Positions 44,041-56,576 of a DNA stretch of 64,000 bases are shown in pieces (position 1 is the first letter of the stretch; every line of letters begins with the position of its first letter). A program made the position numbers and the translations under genes. This stretch comes from Molanna angustata (taxonomy: Eukaryota > Arthropoda > Insecta > Trichoptera > Molannidae): contig OY754970.1 of assembly GCA_963576475.1 (NCBI GenBank), positions 34,226,619-34,290,618 of the forward strand, read 5' to 3'. The notes under the pieces were generated by a model. That model had not been told where the DNA came from, searched no databases, and saw only the letters and a program-made list of their open reading frames with translations.

Positions 44041-44540
44041 AAAAAAAAAGCAGTAAAATGCCAGTGAGAACAAAGGGAAGGGTATATAAGACCGCTGTCA
44101 GACCGGCGATGTTGTATGGAGCTGAGTACTGGACCACCAAGAAATGCCACCAACAAAAACTCCACACCGCCGATATGAAAATGCTTAGATGGGCTGGCGG
44201 TGTTACAAGAAGTGATAAAATCAGAAACACCTATATTCGAGGAAGTTTTAAAGTGGCACCAATAGCGGACAAACTAAAAGAAAAAGGCTGCGTTGATATG
44301 GTCATCCTATGCGCAGGGAAGGCCGAACCCCAAAGAAGATTCTCGACACACGACCGGAGGGGAGACGTGGTGTGGGGAGACCCAAGCTGCGGTGGATGGA
44401 CGGCATACAGGAGGATCTAAAGAGGATTGGCGTTGCAAACTGGAGAGTGCAGGCGATGGATCGGTATAAATGGCGAAAAATTCTGGAGGAGGCCAAGGCT
44501 CACAGTGGGCTGTAGCGCCAATGATGATGATGATGATGCG
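44041..44540 (+). pseudogene. RTE-type LINE 3' fragment
   Basis: 44058-44290 encodes RVYKTAVRPAMLYGAEYWTT and MLRWAGGVTRSDKIRNTYIR. After one frame shift near 44290 the reading continues as KKILDTRPEGRRGVGRPKLR, RWMDGIQEDLKRIG and ILEEAKAHSGL before the stop. It ends AGCGCCAATGATGATGATGA, the short trinucleotide tail typical of RTE. Same group as 56558-59908 but a different subfamily. The RT core is absent. Confidence 0.8.
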
Positions 44541-44758
44541 CAGGGAAGAAAATCACGTCGTTAGAAAAAGCCTTGACATACCAACTATTCGGCGGGGAAG
44601 GGTCCGTCCGCCGGCAACTTGGTGGATCTTAAGAGGGACTTCAGGGGGACAGCATCGATACCTTGACGACCCTGGACAGAGTGTCCTGGCGATTACGTAC
44701 CAGGAGAGCCAACCCCGACTAAGACGGGAAAAGGGCAAGAAGAAGAAGAAGAAGAAGT
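44541..44758 (+). pseudogene. LINE 3' terminus with (GAA)n tail
   Basis: TTCGGCGGGGAAGGGTCCGT and CAGAGTGTCCTGGCGATTAC correspond to a decayed RTE-like C-terminus (RR..VRPPATW), ending in AAGAAGAAGAAGAAGAAG at 44739-44758. It is inserted directly behind the previous LINE fragment. Confidence 0.55.
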
Positions 44759-45797
44759 TAATCGTTACAAAGTTTTTCAATTGAATAAGTTATAAAAAAA
44801 ATGTTATTATCACCCTTCATCCACCAGTTTACAATGTGAATCGATGTTTTAAATTTAGTATCAATTGCGGCAGTCAAAAACAAAACGAATTATTTCCTTT
44901 ATAATATGATCGGGATTGGAATGAAACGGTGTCTAGTCATAATAAATATTTATTTAATATGCAGGTATCTAAATCAATAAATTATATGTATCTATTGAAA
45001 ATTCTGTCTCCGGATAATAAATTTGACTCTCATACAATAATTTAAATTTAATGTTGTTTATGAATTACTTTAATACCTTATTTTGTTAAAACTTTTTTTT
45101 TGAAATATAAACAGAAAGACAAAAAATAATTGGGAAAGAGAGGTTAAAAGTCGGTGGACTATTGAGTTACACACGAAATAAAATAAAATAAAATAAATGT
45201 TCTGCATATCAATAATAATAGAGTTTAAGCAATAGAAAGATAAGAGTCTCGTAAATTGAAAATAACACACACGCGAAAGTTACACTTGTAGACCAGGTAG
45301 GTACTAAAAGAGATGATGAATGCATCAGTGGTTTGTTTATATACCTCAACCCCCGAGACTAATTAATAAACACAGGGTTATTGAACACCCCGTTACTAGG
45401 TACACTATTGGGTAGGTACATATTAAAAAGAATATTGTTGTAAAGTCAATATTATCGGTCGATGACCTCCCTTCGTGCGTTTAATACTTCTTGCAGACGG
45501 ATGTACTTTCTAAGTAGGTACCTATGTATGTAGGCGAATTCGCCACAATTTATTTATTTATTTAATTTAAATACAAAACAAGTGGGTTGTGGCAACACTG
45601 AAATTTCTAAATTATGTTAGTATACGCATTTTTTATTATTATTGAATACATATATGTGATGATGTGGAAAGCAGAGTCGGTATTGTGTAGGCAGTTTGCT
45701 AACAAGATCGGCTAAGTTATATTAAATTCACATAGTCTAAAGAATGGGCGGATATTTTTAGTTAATATTAACCATTTTTGAATTGTATGTTTTTACC
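44759..45797. other. AT-rich intergenic DNA, no gene seen
   Basis: Only short A/T-rich frames and short TAGGTACCTA-type motifs near 45300-45530. Confidence 0.45.
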
Positions 45798-45860
45798 AAT
45801 AACCACTTTTTTGTGAGTCACATCCCGACATGTTTCGGAAGAACTGTCCTTCCATCGATG
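45798..45860. repeat. Single Penelope-like end relic
   Basis: AACCACTTTTTTGTGAGTCA, TCCCGACATGTTTCGGAAG and CTGTCCTTCCATCGATGG match one arm of the inverted pair at 30011-30280. Confidence 0.65.
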
Positions 45861-45876
45861 GACGAGTCGAGACCAT

Positions 45877-47495
45877 GGCCCGAATCATAGATTCGTTCTC
45901 CAGCTTGAGACTGATCTTGAGCACACAAACAAGATGGTATTAAAGAAACAAAAGTCACTGAGTTTGATCTCAAGACCGGTCTGGAAATGTATAGAAGAGT
46001 TGAGATTGCTTCGAGACAGCTATCCCGCTGTCTTCAGCACGGTATCAAAAATAGAGAAAGAGACAGCGCTTTACACAAAAAAGAGACGCTTATAGACACG
46101 GAAAAACTTCGCATTAATTACTATTTTGACGTTTACATTGTTAGTGATACTAAAATGCATCTAAAATGGATCCAGCATCTTATCCAGCATCAGTAATTTA
46201 CATACAACCATTCATAAACTAATAATATGAATTGAATTTCCGGAACATCCAGTAGATATCTTGTTGTTTCATATTAATATTGTGAAATGCTTGCCTTTCC
46301 TGGATCTAGTGACTGTAGGTACACACATTCCCATAATATGCTATATGACAACTAAACGAAGAAGTATTTTTTTCCTCTTCCGAATGAAATGTTCGACATT
46401 TTCACTATTTAACTAGGTATTATATTATGATTCATAAATTTCTCTACACTCACGAAGATTGCCAAGACAACGAATTGTCAAAATATCTATAAATAGCTTT
46501 TCCAACTCAGTGCTACCAAAATAACAGCGCTGAAGTTATTGCCATTCACGAGAAAAGTATATATTTATTGAGCTGCATCCACATCACGCCGGTGGCACTC
46601 TATTGGTAGCACTGGTTTTACTTTACGCTTGCATCTCCAAAGGTGGCGCCATTTATTTTTTTTATGTTGGTATTTTTGAAAATGTAAAATTTTCAGACCT
46701 TCAGCATACTTCAGTTGTGTTTTGTTGTGACGCAAAACATTATGATCCTTTAAAATCTTGAAGTAAACCAAATAATAAATATAATACGTGTGATTTTGTA
46801 AAATTCTTGTTGTTTTCGGTGTAAATCTACATACATACCATCACGCCATGTGATGGTGATGGTGTTAATTTATTGCCAGCTTTTTGTGTTTGTCGATTAT
46901 CTTCGCAAGATGGCTGACAAGTTTTGTTGTGTTTTGAATGAATTGTCAAGTGAAATACGGCGAAGTGAAGTTATATAGTTTTCCAAAAATCAGTAATAAA
47001 TCTTTCTTTGTGGAAAATAAATAAAAAAAAACCTAATAATCTACAGTGCACATTTTATGTATTTTATGAATTATTTGGCATGATTTTTGAAATGTTGCAA
47101 ATAAAATCCTTCATATGTGTTTTTTTTTAATAAATAATGATTGAAAAATGGTTATTTTTTATTTGAGTTATCCTTGAATCCATTCCTCAAAGCTGGAAAC
47201 ATTTTAAAATGGAAATTTAAATTAGCCGTGGACCGGTCGCGTATTCATTGCCCCTATAGCGGGGATGCAAGAAACCTTATGATTATCCGGTTACAGCTTC
47301 TATGTATTGAGTGACACATCTGAAGTTTACTGAAAGTTTTCTTCTATATTATCTGTGATCCACATGCGTACGCTTTCTCGAATGAGACGGCGTACGCATT
47401 TTACTTTTGATATGGATTTTCGTGCATGATCTCAAGATGGTCTTGAGATGACACATTTGGAGAACGGTCGTGAGAATTATTCTATAATTTGAGCC
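45877..47495. mobile_element. Possible 1.6-kb element with imperfect terminal inverted repeats
   Basis: GGCCCGAATCATAG...CGTTCTCCAG...GATCTTGAG near 45877-45920 is roughly the reverse complement of CTCAAGATGGTCTTGAG...GGAGAACGG...CTATAATTTGAGCC near 47430-47495. The interior has no recognisable transposase. Includes a short LINE-tail piece at about 46830-46860 (ATACATACCATCACGCCATG). Confidence 0.35.
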
Positions 47496-48299
47496 AAAAT
47501 GTCGAAGAGAGGTGTGTTTACTATATTATGGGTTAGGGGCATAAATTGATAAAATTTCTAAAGCTCTGTATACGTAAGTTTTTTGGTTTCGTAAAAATTA
47601 TGAAATATTTACTTAAAAAAACTGAAAATAATAAGTTTTGTGAAAATAGTTGAGTGAAATCGCGTTTCTGTTGAATTTCATGAAATATTTCTAATTGTTT
47701 GTGTCAGATTTTCGTCGTTGGTGAGTTCTACGTGTTTAAAGCAATTAAATCTGTTCAAACACACATTATTAGATAGGATTTTACTTCAACCTGGATTGCC
47801 ACAAAAGCACTGTGATGTTTAATGCACACAGCTAGTCAAAGAGTTTGCTAATTTGTAAAAGTCAAAATGAATTCGGATAACAGATATGTTCAGAAGTTTC
47901 AGTTAAAAATAATACTTACCAGCGGTTAACTGTCAAAAACATTAGTCAACTAATAGAAAAAAACTAGACAGACGTTGGCGAATGTAAACCTTATCTAAAT
48001 AGAATGATTCTGATACAAGGAAAATCATAATATGTGTTGGATGTGTAGCAACGAATCTACATTAAAATCATTACAAATTTTGAGATGAAATGCTGGTACG
48101 ATTATTGATAATATCAAAAAGTGAATGCAACTAATAGAGGTTCAATAGTTTTTCGAATTTTACCTTTTTTAAAGTTATATTTTATTATTTTTTTCGAATT
48201 TACCTTTTTTTATAACAGGAGATATGTTTTTTGGTGTCTTCTTATGCTTTATGATATATTGTCTTCATTCGCAGAATAATTACAGATATGAGAATCTAG
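47496..48299. other. AT-rich intergenic DNA, no gene seen
   Basis: No supported feature. Confidence 0.45.
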
Positions 48300-48530
48300 A
48301 CGGCCTTCTTGAGTCAAGAAGGCCGTCGTTGATTAGATGCCTGACACCTGAGCTAAAGGTCCCGGGTTCGATTCTCAATGGATACACAGTTTAAAATTGT
48401 GTTTTCATTCTTGATCTGTGAGACCATAAATATCATAGGTTTCCAGAATATGTTATTGGGTTCGTACTTAATCAACATTTGACATAGTACCTGTTAGTTG
48501 TCCAAGAATCATTTAGAAATAATAAAATAA
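48300..48530 (+). mobile_element. SINE family B copy with altered 5' head
   Basis: From AAGGTCCCGGGTTCGATTCT on it follows family B. The 5' end contains the perfect palindrome GACGGCCTTCTTGAG/TCAAGAAGGCCGTC (48300-48329), so the head is either rearranged or inserted beside an inverted copy. Confidence 0.75.
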
Positions 48531-49449
48531 AAATATTATTAAAACATAATTTCTATCGATATGTCAATAATATTGAATCGTCTTACGTTTGATCGATCTG
48601 TAGTGATATAATACGAGTATATAAGCTCAAAGTCAAAGGTTATTAATATATTCATGTCAGTATAGACATTTTTGTAACGGAAAAACAGCTCGTGTACACC
48701 GGAATTATGTCATAGTGTTTTGTATGAACACCACAGCAGGTAACAATGATTGGCTACTATGAAGTGGTGGTCTTGACAGATAAAAGGTTACACAAGTTTA
48801 GAAATTTGCTATCCGAACACCTCACTAACTGTCGTAGATGGTGTAGATACTTTGATTTTATCCGTTCTCTTCTTGAATGTCTCTATTGAGATATATTTGA
48901 GGTTCATTAAAGTAGGTTCTTTAATTATTAGGAATAAAGCAAAAATAATTAAAGTTATAATCGGAAAAATATGAACTCTTCTTAAACTCCGAATCCACTC
49001 AACGGAATTCAAGAAAATTTTGTAACCTACTTATGTGTAGAGTTGGTTCCCACTTGAAAAAAAAACATAGTTTTGGACCCGATTGGTGGCGCTGTTCTAT
49101 GAAACTATATTATTTTTTTTTCAAGGAAATAAAAATCTTTTAATTTTTTTAGATATCTCAACTAAAAATACATACGTATTAAGTTTTATCTTCCCTACAC
49201 CCCTCGATGAATTTTTTAATGGAAAAAGGGCCCCAATTAATTTTATTAGTTGTGTAAGCTATCAATAGATGGCGGTGTGAACGAATCTATTGAAATCTGT
49301 ATTACGTATTTAGAGAATATGTTTGAAAAAATGTTGGTTTAATACTTAAAAAAATGAGGTCCATATTGAAGGCGGTCTGTGGCAGAACAGCGTCTGCCCG
49401 AGTCGCCCGCGTCTGCGCCTGCACTAGAACCTACATTATATATGTATAT
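48531..49449. other. AT-rich intergenic DNA, no gene seen
   Basis: No gene. ATCAATAGATGGCG near 49263 is a short match to family C. Confidence 0.4.
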
Positions 49450-50062
49450 ACATACATACATACCATCACGCCATGTTCCTTGCGGGGTAGGCAGAGAGAA
49501 CCGAACGCCACATTTTTCTATCCTGGCACGCATCCTTCGCCTCGTCCACATACATGTTCGTCTATTGCTCACACTTCTATCATTTCCGTCTTTCAGAATA
49601 TCGTTCACATGGTCGTGCCATCCCTTCCCGGGCGATCCCGACCTCTCATTCCATTCCTTTCCGCTCCGTATATTTTCTTCGTCAGGCGCTCCTCATTCAT
49701 TTTCCCCACGTGATCATACCATCTCAATGTGTTTACTTTCATTCTAGTAATGACATCTTTCTTCATCCTACATTCTTTCCTTATGTCCTCATTTCTTACC
49801 CGGTTATACATCGTTCTATTACAAATTCTTCTTAACGATTTCATTTCAACTGCATTTATTCTGATTTAATGCGTCTTCTGCCATGTCCAGGTTTCACTTG
49901 CATACGTCAAGGTTGGCACTACGATGGCGTTATGAATGGCAACTTTGGCATCCTTTGATGTGTTGCGATCATTCATAATTGGTCTTAGTGCTCCATTCAC
50001 TCCATAACTCTTTTCCTGCCATAACTCTTCTTTCGATCTCTTTATCAAGCCGTCCATTCCGT
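49450..50062 (-). pseudogene. LINE fragment: RT C-terminus, 3' UTR and 'CATCACGCC' tail
   Basis: The minus strand encodes NDRNTSKDAKVAIHNAIVVP, TLTYASETWTWQKTH, a stop in place of a Q/N-type codon, then INAVEMKSLRRICN, MKVNTLRWYDHVGKMNEERL and TKKIYG: the thumb and C-terminus of an RTE/Jockey-like LINE. The 3' UTR holds GGCGTTCGGTTCTCTCTGCC and ends GAACATGGCGTGATGGTATG, then (TGTA)n. This copy links the orphan tails at 5400, 6190, 26372, 46830 and 60268 to a real LINE. The RT core is missing. Confidence 0.75.
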
Positions 50063-50077
50063 TGAAATAATATAGAA

Positions 50078-50348
50078 ATATCATTTAATGATTCGGCGGA
50101 TATTTTGTGGTAGTTAATATTCTTTTTTTTTTTTTAAATGAATATGTCCTTGTTAAACAAGTACATATACATCTTTCTACGTTCCCTAAAATAAGCAAAT
50201 AAATGCTTGTGCTATAGGCGAACAAAATCGGTCGAGGCAGGATTCGAACTCGCGACCACTGGATTGCTAGCCCAGCGCGCTAACTGTTCTGCCATCGACC
50301 CACTTGTTTTGTGGTTTAAAGCTAATTTATAATTCAAATATGGTTAAT
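50078..50348. repeat. Penelope-like end sequence interrupted by a SINE
   Basis: 50078-50120 is the reverse complement of 30281-30322 (TTCGGCGGATATTTTGTGG) and 50317-50348 matches 30250-30280 (AGCTAATTTATAATTCAAAT). Between them sits the family A SINE at 50128-50302. The two flanks are again arranged as inverted partners. Confidence 0.6.
50128..50302 (-). mobile_element. SINE family A, complete tRNA-headed copy
   Basis: Read on the minus strand: GGGTCGATGGCAGAACAGTT (A box), CTGGGCTAGCAATCCAG (anticodon-like hairpin), TCGCGAGTTCGAATCCTGCC (B box), then ACCGATTTTGTTCGCCTATA, CACAAGCATTTATTTGC, GATGTATATGTACTTG and A-rich tail. It is the best preserved of six A copies. A short TTTTGTGG flank on both sides may be its target duplication. 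Confidence 0.8.
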
Positions 50349-51019
50349 ATAGAAATATTTAAAAAAAAATTATATATGTAGATATTTTTTATATAGAAAT
50401 TTTTTATTTAACGATTATAAAGACATTTTATTTACCATGTTTTTTTAAAACAATACGGTCAAAAATAAATAAATACGCTTTGATTGACAACTGCTCGATA
50501 TCAGATATATCAAAAGTCACAAAAAAGCAGCATCATGTTGGTATGGGTGGGGTTGTGTTAGAGTTTAATGTCATTTTGATCGGGACATAGCCGTATCGGA
50601 TATATTCATGCACGATGCACGTAAAACTGCATTTTAATCGATTCAATAAATTCGTATTAACTCCCCGGGGGAGTTAGGATGGGAGGGAGAGGTAGAGGGA
50701 GGATCAATGGAAAATGGGAATGGAAAAAGGAAAAGGTAGGAGAGTGGGATATGAAATCACCATTCAATGTAAAACGTGGGTCTTCAAACTTTCAAAATAT
50801 GGATTTTATTTTTTGTAAAATAACAAATCTACATGAATTTTCCATGATCGGATATGCAACGATGTAATTGGCTATTGAATTTAAATAAATATAAATAATA
50901 AATATCACAGAACGTGTCATATGGGGTGGACAGGGTCGGTTTTTTTATTAGATGGGTTTCAACAAATTAAAGAACGAATTTGGTGGGTGGTGACAGAGCG
51001 AATAGAAAGCTGGGTCAGT
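50349..51019. other. Intergenic DNA, no gene seen
   Basis: Mostly AT-rich, with a purine-rich patch at 50660-50750; no coding or repeat assignment. Confidence 0.45.
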
Positions 51020-51135
51020 AATACAGTGGCCGCAAGTTCGAATACTGCCACGACCGATTTCGTTCACCTATAGCACAAGCATTTATGCTTAGTTAAGACA
51101 ATGTATAATATGTACTTGTTTCAAAGACATATTTA
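51020..51135 (+). mobile_element. SINE family A copy
   Basis: CAGTGGCCGCAAGTTCGAAT (B box), CGACCGATTTCGTTCACCTA, AGCACAAGCATTTATGCTTA and ATATGTACTTGTTT match family A in the plus orientation; the A box is lost. Confidence 0.75.
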
Positions 51136-51825
51136 TTTATTTTATTTTACTAAATTTAGTTTGACGATCGACAATTCTTGATAGAACTCCATTGTATGTA
51201 GGTATATTACATATATAAAATAAAAAATACTCGGTATTTGTTCTATTGAAATTTATTTTATTATGACATTATACTGACGATGTGCCTTGCACGAAACGCG
51301 TCAATAATCAAGGAAATTTCAATAGAACAAACATCAATTTATTTTTATTTCATATTTGTAATAAATCTAAATATTTTATTTTATTTAAACACTTTATTGT
51401 ATATAATTTTTTTGCCAGTATAAATGGCGTACTTCTTCCAGACAACCATCTGTTACAAATATGGAAGAATGTGATGTAGTACTTGCAAATAAAAAAACAA
51501 TCTATTTTTTATTTATTTATAATAAATATGACATTTTACATAAAGAGGTTTGACAACAATAATGAAGGAATATAAATAAAAATTAAATACTATATATATT
51601 TAAGACAGAGATAATGGAAAGGTACACATACACATCCAGACTATTGACACTCTCATGTGCTTTGCTGTCTATTAGAGATTTTGCTCTCCAATATGCTAGG
51701 GATAATCCCTGTGTTATATTGGGTGCAGTCATTGGTTAAACCTAAACATTAATGCATATTTATTTACTACAAATATAAAAAGGAATAACATATATTTGTT
51801 TATATTGTGTACAGAAAGATGAATT
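51136..51825. other. AT-rich intergenic DNA, no gene seen
   Basis: TTCTATTGAAATTTATTTTA...ATTTCAATAGAAC at about 51242-51330 forms a small inverted repeat; otherwise nothing supported. Confidence 0.4.
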
Positions 51826-52060
<235 letters not shown>

Positions 52061-52355
52061 TAATTAATAATTAAATAAATAATGAATAAATAAATATAAG
52101 TAAATGAATTATTTTATAAAAAAAAAATAAGTAAATAAAAAATAACAATATGCACCATTATGAAGCTTAAACAAATCTAAGATTCTTAAAAAAATAGAAA
52201 ATATAATAGTACCTACTTACTACCAGTAAAAGTACCTACATATTTCTATTTTTCACACAGGTGTTTATTTTTTGTATTTTGTTGTTGATTTATTTAATTT
52301 GGTGTGAACTAATGGTATTGAAGTAGGTACTGAATATCATTTGGACTGTTCATCA
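52061..52355. other. AT-rich DNA upstream of the tRNA gene
   Basis: No feature identified. Confidence 0.4.
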
Positions 52356-52427
52356 GCGATGGTGGTGTAATGGTCAGCATAGTTGCCTTCCAAGCAGTTG
52401 ATCCGGGTTCGATTCCCGGCCATCGCA
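52356..52427 (+). tRNA. tRNA-Gly (anticodon TCC)
   Basis: A 72-nt sequence folds into a complete cloverleaf. The acceptor stem GCGATGG pairs with CCATCGC, discriminator A. The D arm contains the A box (TGGTGTAATGG). The anticodon arm GTTGC-CTTCCAA-GCAGT has TCC at 52389-52391. The T arm CCGGG-TTCGATT-CCCGG contains the B box GGTTCGATTCC. All stems pair with only G-T wobbles in the anticodon stem. No intron; CCA is not encoded, as expected for a nuclear gene. A T5 Pol III terminator follows. Unlike the SINE heads in this window, both 3' stems are intact and no SINE body follows, so this is a true tRNA gene reading GGA and GGG codons. Confidence 0.96.
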
Positions 52428-52430
52428 CAA

Positions 52431-52435
52431 TTTTT
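52431..52435 (+). terminator. Pol III T5 terminator of tRNA-Gly
   Basis: TTTTT begins four bases after the tRNA 3' end. Confidence 0.85.
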
Positions 52436-52849
52436 ATTTATGTCAGAATTTTTTGTTTGATTACTTCACGTTAAAAAAAAATACATTTCCTACTTTGAAC
52501 AAATATTGGATATTTTGTGGATAGTGTGCTTATACTTTTCATCTATGTTTTTTGTGAATGGCGTATCCTCAATTTTATTTCTACCGTGTTAGTCGATATC
52601 GCATAATTTCATAATGATAAAAATTACTTGCCCCTTTTTGTGTATTGGTTGATTAAGATTTTTATATTTTATTAGTAACTTATTGTACATATAATTTGTA
52701 CACTGGCGGCCAATTATCAAAATATCTTTAATACCATACGACAATTTCTTCGAATCATCCAGAGAAAATTTCTATAAAATTTATATAAATGAGGACCCAT
52801 GTATAAGGACTGTTGCTTTCATTGTTTACAAACCAATTGCTACCAATTA

Positions 52850-53800
52850 TAGATGGCGCTACAAAAAGTTTTCATCGCCACTTCGACTTTTCGTGAATAT
52901 AAATTATTTTCATAAATTGCATTGATAACGGAACTAAATAAGAAGGCATAATTCGTGAATTAAGAGGGTGACTGCTGCCAACGTACCAATTTTTTCAATT
53001 TGAATTTGCATCATTACTTCAAAACGCATCATTTTGAAAAAAATAACCTAGTTAGTTTGGGTATTAATATACCTAAACATTTTAATTATATTCTGTATAT
53101 ATTCTTGTAAGAAAATAATAAGCATACCCCGATTTTCTACATTTATCTTAAATTTCTAGACAACCATAAGGTATTCAGCATTATATTTTTTTTATAAATT
53201 AAAGAAGATCAAAATATCTGGTAAAATACAATGTAACGTTGCATTAATGCATCAGGTTAAGTTAATAAACCAAAAAAACGTTTATTTCGCAATGGCGCTG
53301 AATGGAAAATAAAAGTTTTTTAGGTTTATTTACAAAACCTGAAGCATTAATGCAACGTCACATCATATTTTTCTAGATATTTTTGTCTTCTTTCATTAAA
53401 AAAAATATGTTGAACTACGCCTTATATTTTATTAAAAATATAAGATGAACGTTGATAATCGGGGTATGCCATTATTTTTCTACAAGAATTTATTCACAAC
53501 ATTATCAAAAAGTAAAAATATATTTTTCTTTATTAGTACCCAAACTATGTTAATTATTTTTTCAAAACGATTTGATAAGATGGTATATCAAATTGAAAAA
53601 TAGGTACGTTGGCAGCAGTCCCCCTCTTAAGTGATCACGTAAACAAGCCGATGACAGGTCGTAAGACTCAGACAAACCCTGAGGGTTTCGATGGTTGACT
53701 GTATATTTGAATTGTAAATATCATTATATATAAAAAAAGCCCTGTAGGTTTCTTGAGTTATAATATTCCATTTTAAGATGTTAAAATTTGTCATGAAATT
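52850..53800 (+). mobile_element. Family C element split by a TTAA-flanked MITE
   Basis: The left part (52850-52963) has TAGATGGCGCTACAAAAAG and AATAAGAAGGCATAATTCGT; the right part (53627-53800) has GTGATCACGTAAACAAGCCG, ATGACAGGTCGTAAG and CCCTGTAGG. They join at GAATTAA|GTGATCACG, which is uninterrupted in the copy at 60723-60738. Confidence 0.8.
52964..53626. mobile_element. piggyBac-like hairpin MITE, 663 bp, TTAA duplications
   Basis: TTAA at 52960-52963 and 53627-53630 flanks ends GAGGGTGACTGCTGCCAACG and CGTTGGCAGCAGTCCCCCTC. The inverted similarity continues inward for about 330 bp on each side (paired blocks GCATACCCCGAT, GACGTTGCATTAATGC, AATGGCGCTGAATGG), so almost the whole element is one imperfect hairpin. 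There is no ORF. TTAA targets and precise insertion point to mobilisation by a piggyBac-type transposase, a family that recognises TTAA. Confidence 0.88.
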
Positions 53801-54483
53801 TATGCATCATGTTAAATTTATTCGCCGATTATATAATTCAAGAAAAATATTTTTAAACATTATTTTTATATTACAGTTAAAAAGTTTTATTGAAGAAGTA
53901 TAGTTACTCTATTAAATAATATTAGTAAACCCATTCACGGGGGGGGGGGGGGGGTGGGAATGCAATTAAAAAATGCCTTTCTATGATTGAATAGAATGAT
54001 TTGCTTTTGCTGTGATCTTTAAACATAATAACGTCGTATTATCTAACGCAGTTTGAATTTTTGAAAGCATATTCGGCTCGAATGAATTTCTCTATGGCAG
54101 AACATTTGGCATGAGAAAATTTAATAATAAAGTGACAAACACTTCAAAATTGAAATTTCTGTGTATATTTCGATTATCCGCATAATATAAGAACACTTTC
54201 ATATTGCTTCAATACGAAAGTTTACTCGAAAGTGGTTCATTCGTTCACAATGATAGTATGATAACTTGTATGTATGCATTCGCATTTGGCGCAGTCTAAA
54301 TCGAAAAACTCATTGTCATATCATTTCATATAATATTATCATGTGTCTAAATATTTATTTATTTTATTTTAAACGTCCTAAATGAGCTTTTATACATTTT
54401 ATATAATTAATACATAGATTTGTGAAACACGAAGTAAAATATACACATTAGTACATTAGAACAACAAAAAAGCAAAGAATAAG
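53801..54483. other. AT-rich intergenic DNA with a G16 run
   Basis: 53939-53954 is a run of 16 G followed by TGGG. Otherwise no feature. Confidence 0.5.
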
Positions 54484-54930
54484 CTTCTTCTTCTTCTTCT
54501 TCCTTTTCATAGATCCGAAGATCTGTTTCTACCGCAATTCTGTTTCCTGCGATGTGGACTGCCAACTGTCTCGCCATCTCTTTGGAGTTCTTCGTGGTGG
54601 TCTTCTTCCAGCTGGGTTCTCCTGGAGAGCGATACGTGGGAGTCTATTTTCATCAATTCTGTTTACATGTGAGCTCCAATATCGCCTCCGCTGCCTTCCC
54701 CATCTGACGATGTCTTCCGTACTACACTATTTTCTTATTTCAGTATTTCGAATTCGGTCTCTTAGTGTGTTTCCGGTTATACATCTCAATGTCCTCATCT
54801 CTGATGTTCTTAGAAGAGATTTTGTTCTCGTTGTTTCTGTTCTGGTCTCTACTCTGTAGGTGGCAATGGGTCTAACACATGTTTTATATATTCGGACTTT
54901 GCTTTCGATATTCATGTGTTTATTATTAAG
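54484..54930 (-). pseudogene. RTE-like LINE 3' fragment with (GAA)n tail
   Basis: The minus strand encodes KVRIYKTCVRPIATYRVETR, KSLLRTSEMRTLRCITGNTL and RDRIRNTEIRK, then a stop and decayed C-terminal sequence ending in (GAA)n (54485-54503). 'YKT.VRP..TY..ET......LL...EMR.LR.I.G..LRDR.RN..IR' is the standard post-RT region of RTE-group LINEs. The catalytic RT is missing. Confidence 0.78.
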
Positions 54931-55889
<959 letters not shown>

Positions 55890-56075
55890 AAAAATGATTA
55901 TGTCCGTGTGAAAAGTACATATTATGTATCCTTATACGTTCTCCAAATTAATCATAAATGCTTGTGCTATGAGTGAACGAAATCAGTCGAGGCAGCTAGT
56001 GTGGGGTTCGAACTAGCCATCAATGAAATAGGTACTGTGCCAGGTTTATGCACACTCAGCCACACAGACTAAACA
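55890..56075 (-). mobile_element. SINE family A copy with rearranged head
   Basis: Minus strand: TGCCTCGACTGATTTCGTTC, ACAAGCATTTATGATTAATT, AATATGTACTTTTCACACGG match the A body. The tRNA-like head (GGCTGAGTGTGCATAAACCT, GGCTAGTTCGAACCC) differs from other A copies. Confidence 0.65.
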
Positions 56076-56434
56076 AATGAAAGTTATGAAGGTTGTATAT
56101 ATTCAGGCGTTTTACTTTGAGGCAACGAAAATATTTTGGATTCAGTAAGAATATATTAAAACCTTTTTATATTATGTTAATATCTGTAACATGAACGAAC
56201 TGAAAGAAAATAAAATCATTTAAACGTTAAATGAGAATTATTATCAAATCCTTAAAATAAAAACTAGAAAATTGCTTAATATATATTTTCCTACAATACA
56301 TAAGTTATTAGAATTCGTTTGAAAAGGTTGATCAAATATGACGTAAGAAATATTAATATATGTATCTAATAAAAAAATTAAAATCAACAAATAAACATAC
56401 TTTAAATAAAAAAAATATCGATAGTATCTTTGTA
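56076..56434. other. AT-rich DNA, nothing seen
   Basis: No supported feature. Confidence 0.4.
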
Positions 56435-56557
56435 TTAACCACGCATTTTGAGTATTTTGGGTCGAACGTTTTCGAAGCTAACCGCATCTTCCTCCGGACA
56501 AACTTATACGTATAAATTAAGATTTAAAAGAAAAAAAAAACGGTTAGCTTCTATAAC
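56435..56557. repeat. Left part of a Penelope-like inverted pair (host of the RTE)
   Basis: 56435-56484 (TTAACCACGCATTTTGAGTA, GTCGAACGTTTTCGAAGCTA) is inversely related, about 80%, to 56541-56557 plus 59972-60004. GAAAACGTTCGAC with CCGGAGGAAGATGC on the minus strand is a decayed hammerhead-like end. The RTE inserted in the right arm. Confidence 0.6.
56544..56557. repeat. Target-site duplication of the RTE LINE, 3' side
   Basis: TTAGCTTCTATAAC, identical to 59958-59971. Confidence 0.8.
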
Positions 56558-56576
56558 ATCATCATCAGCAATGGCG

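Noticed and set aside
43778..44230. 150-codon minus-strand frame
   Set aside because: It overlaps the true LINE reading (a different frame, RMRIGHCC) and runs into the oppositely oriented RTE fragment.
50221..50302. A tRNA gene call on the SINE A head
   Set aside because: Looks like a tRNA on the minus strand but is fused to the SINE body and repeated five more times without an acceptor 3' half.
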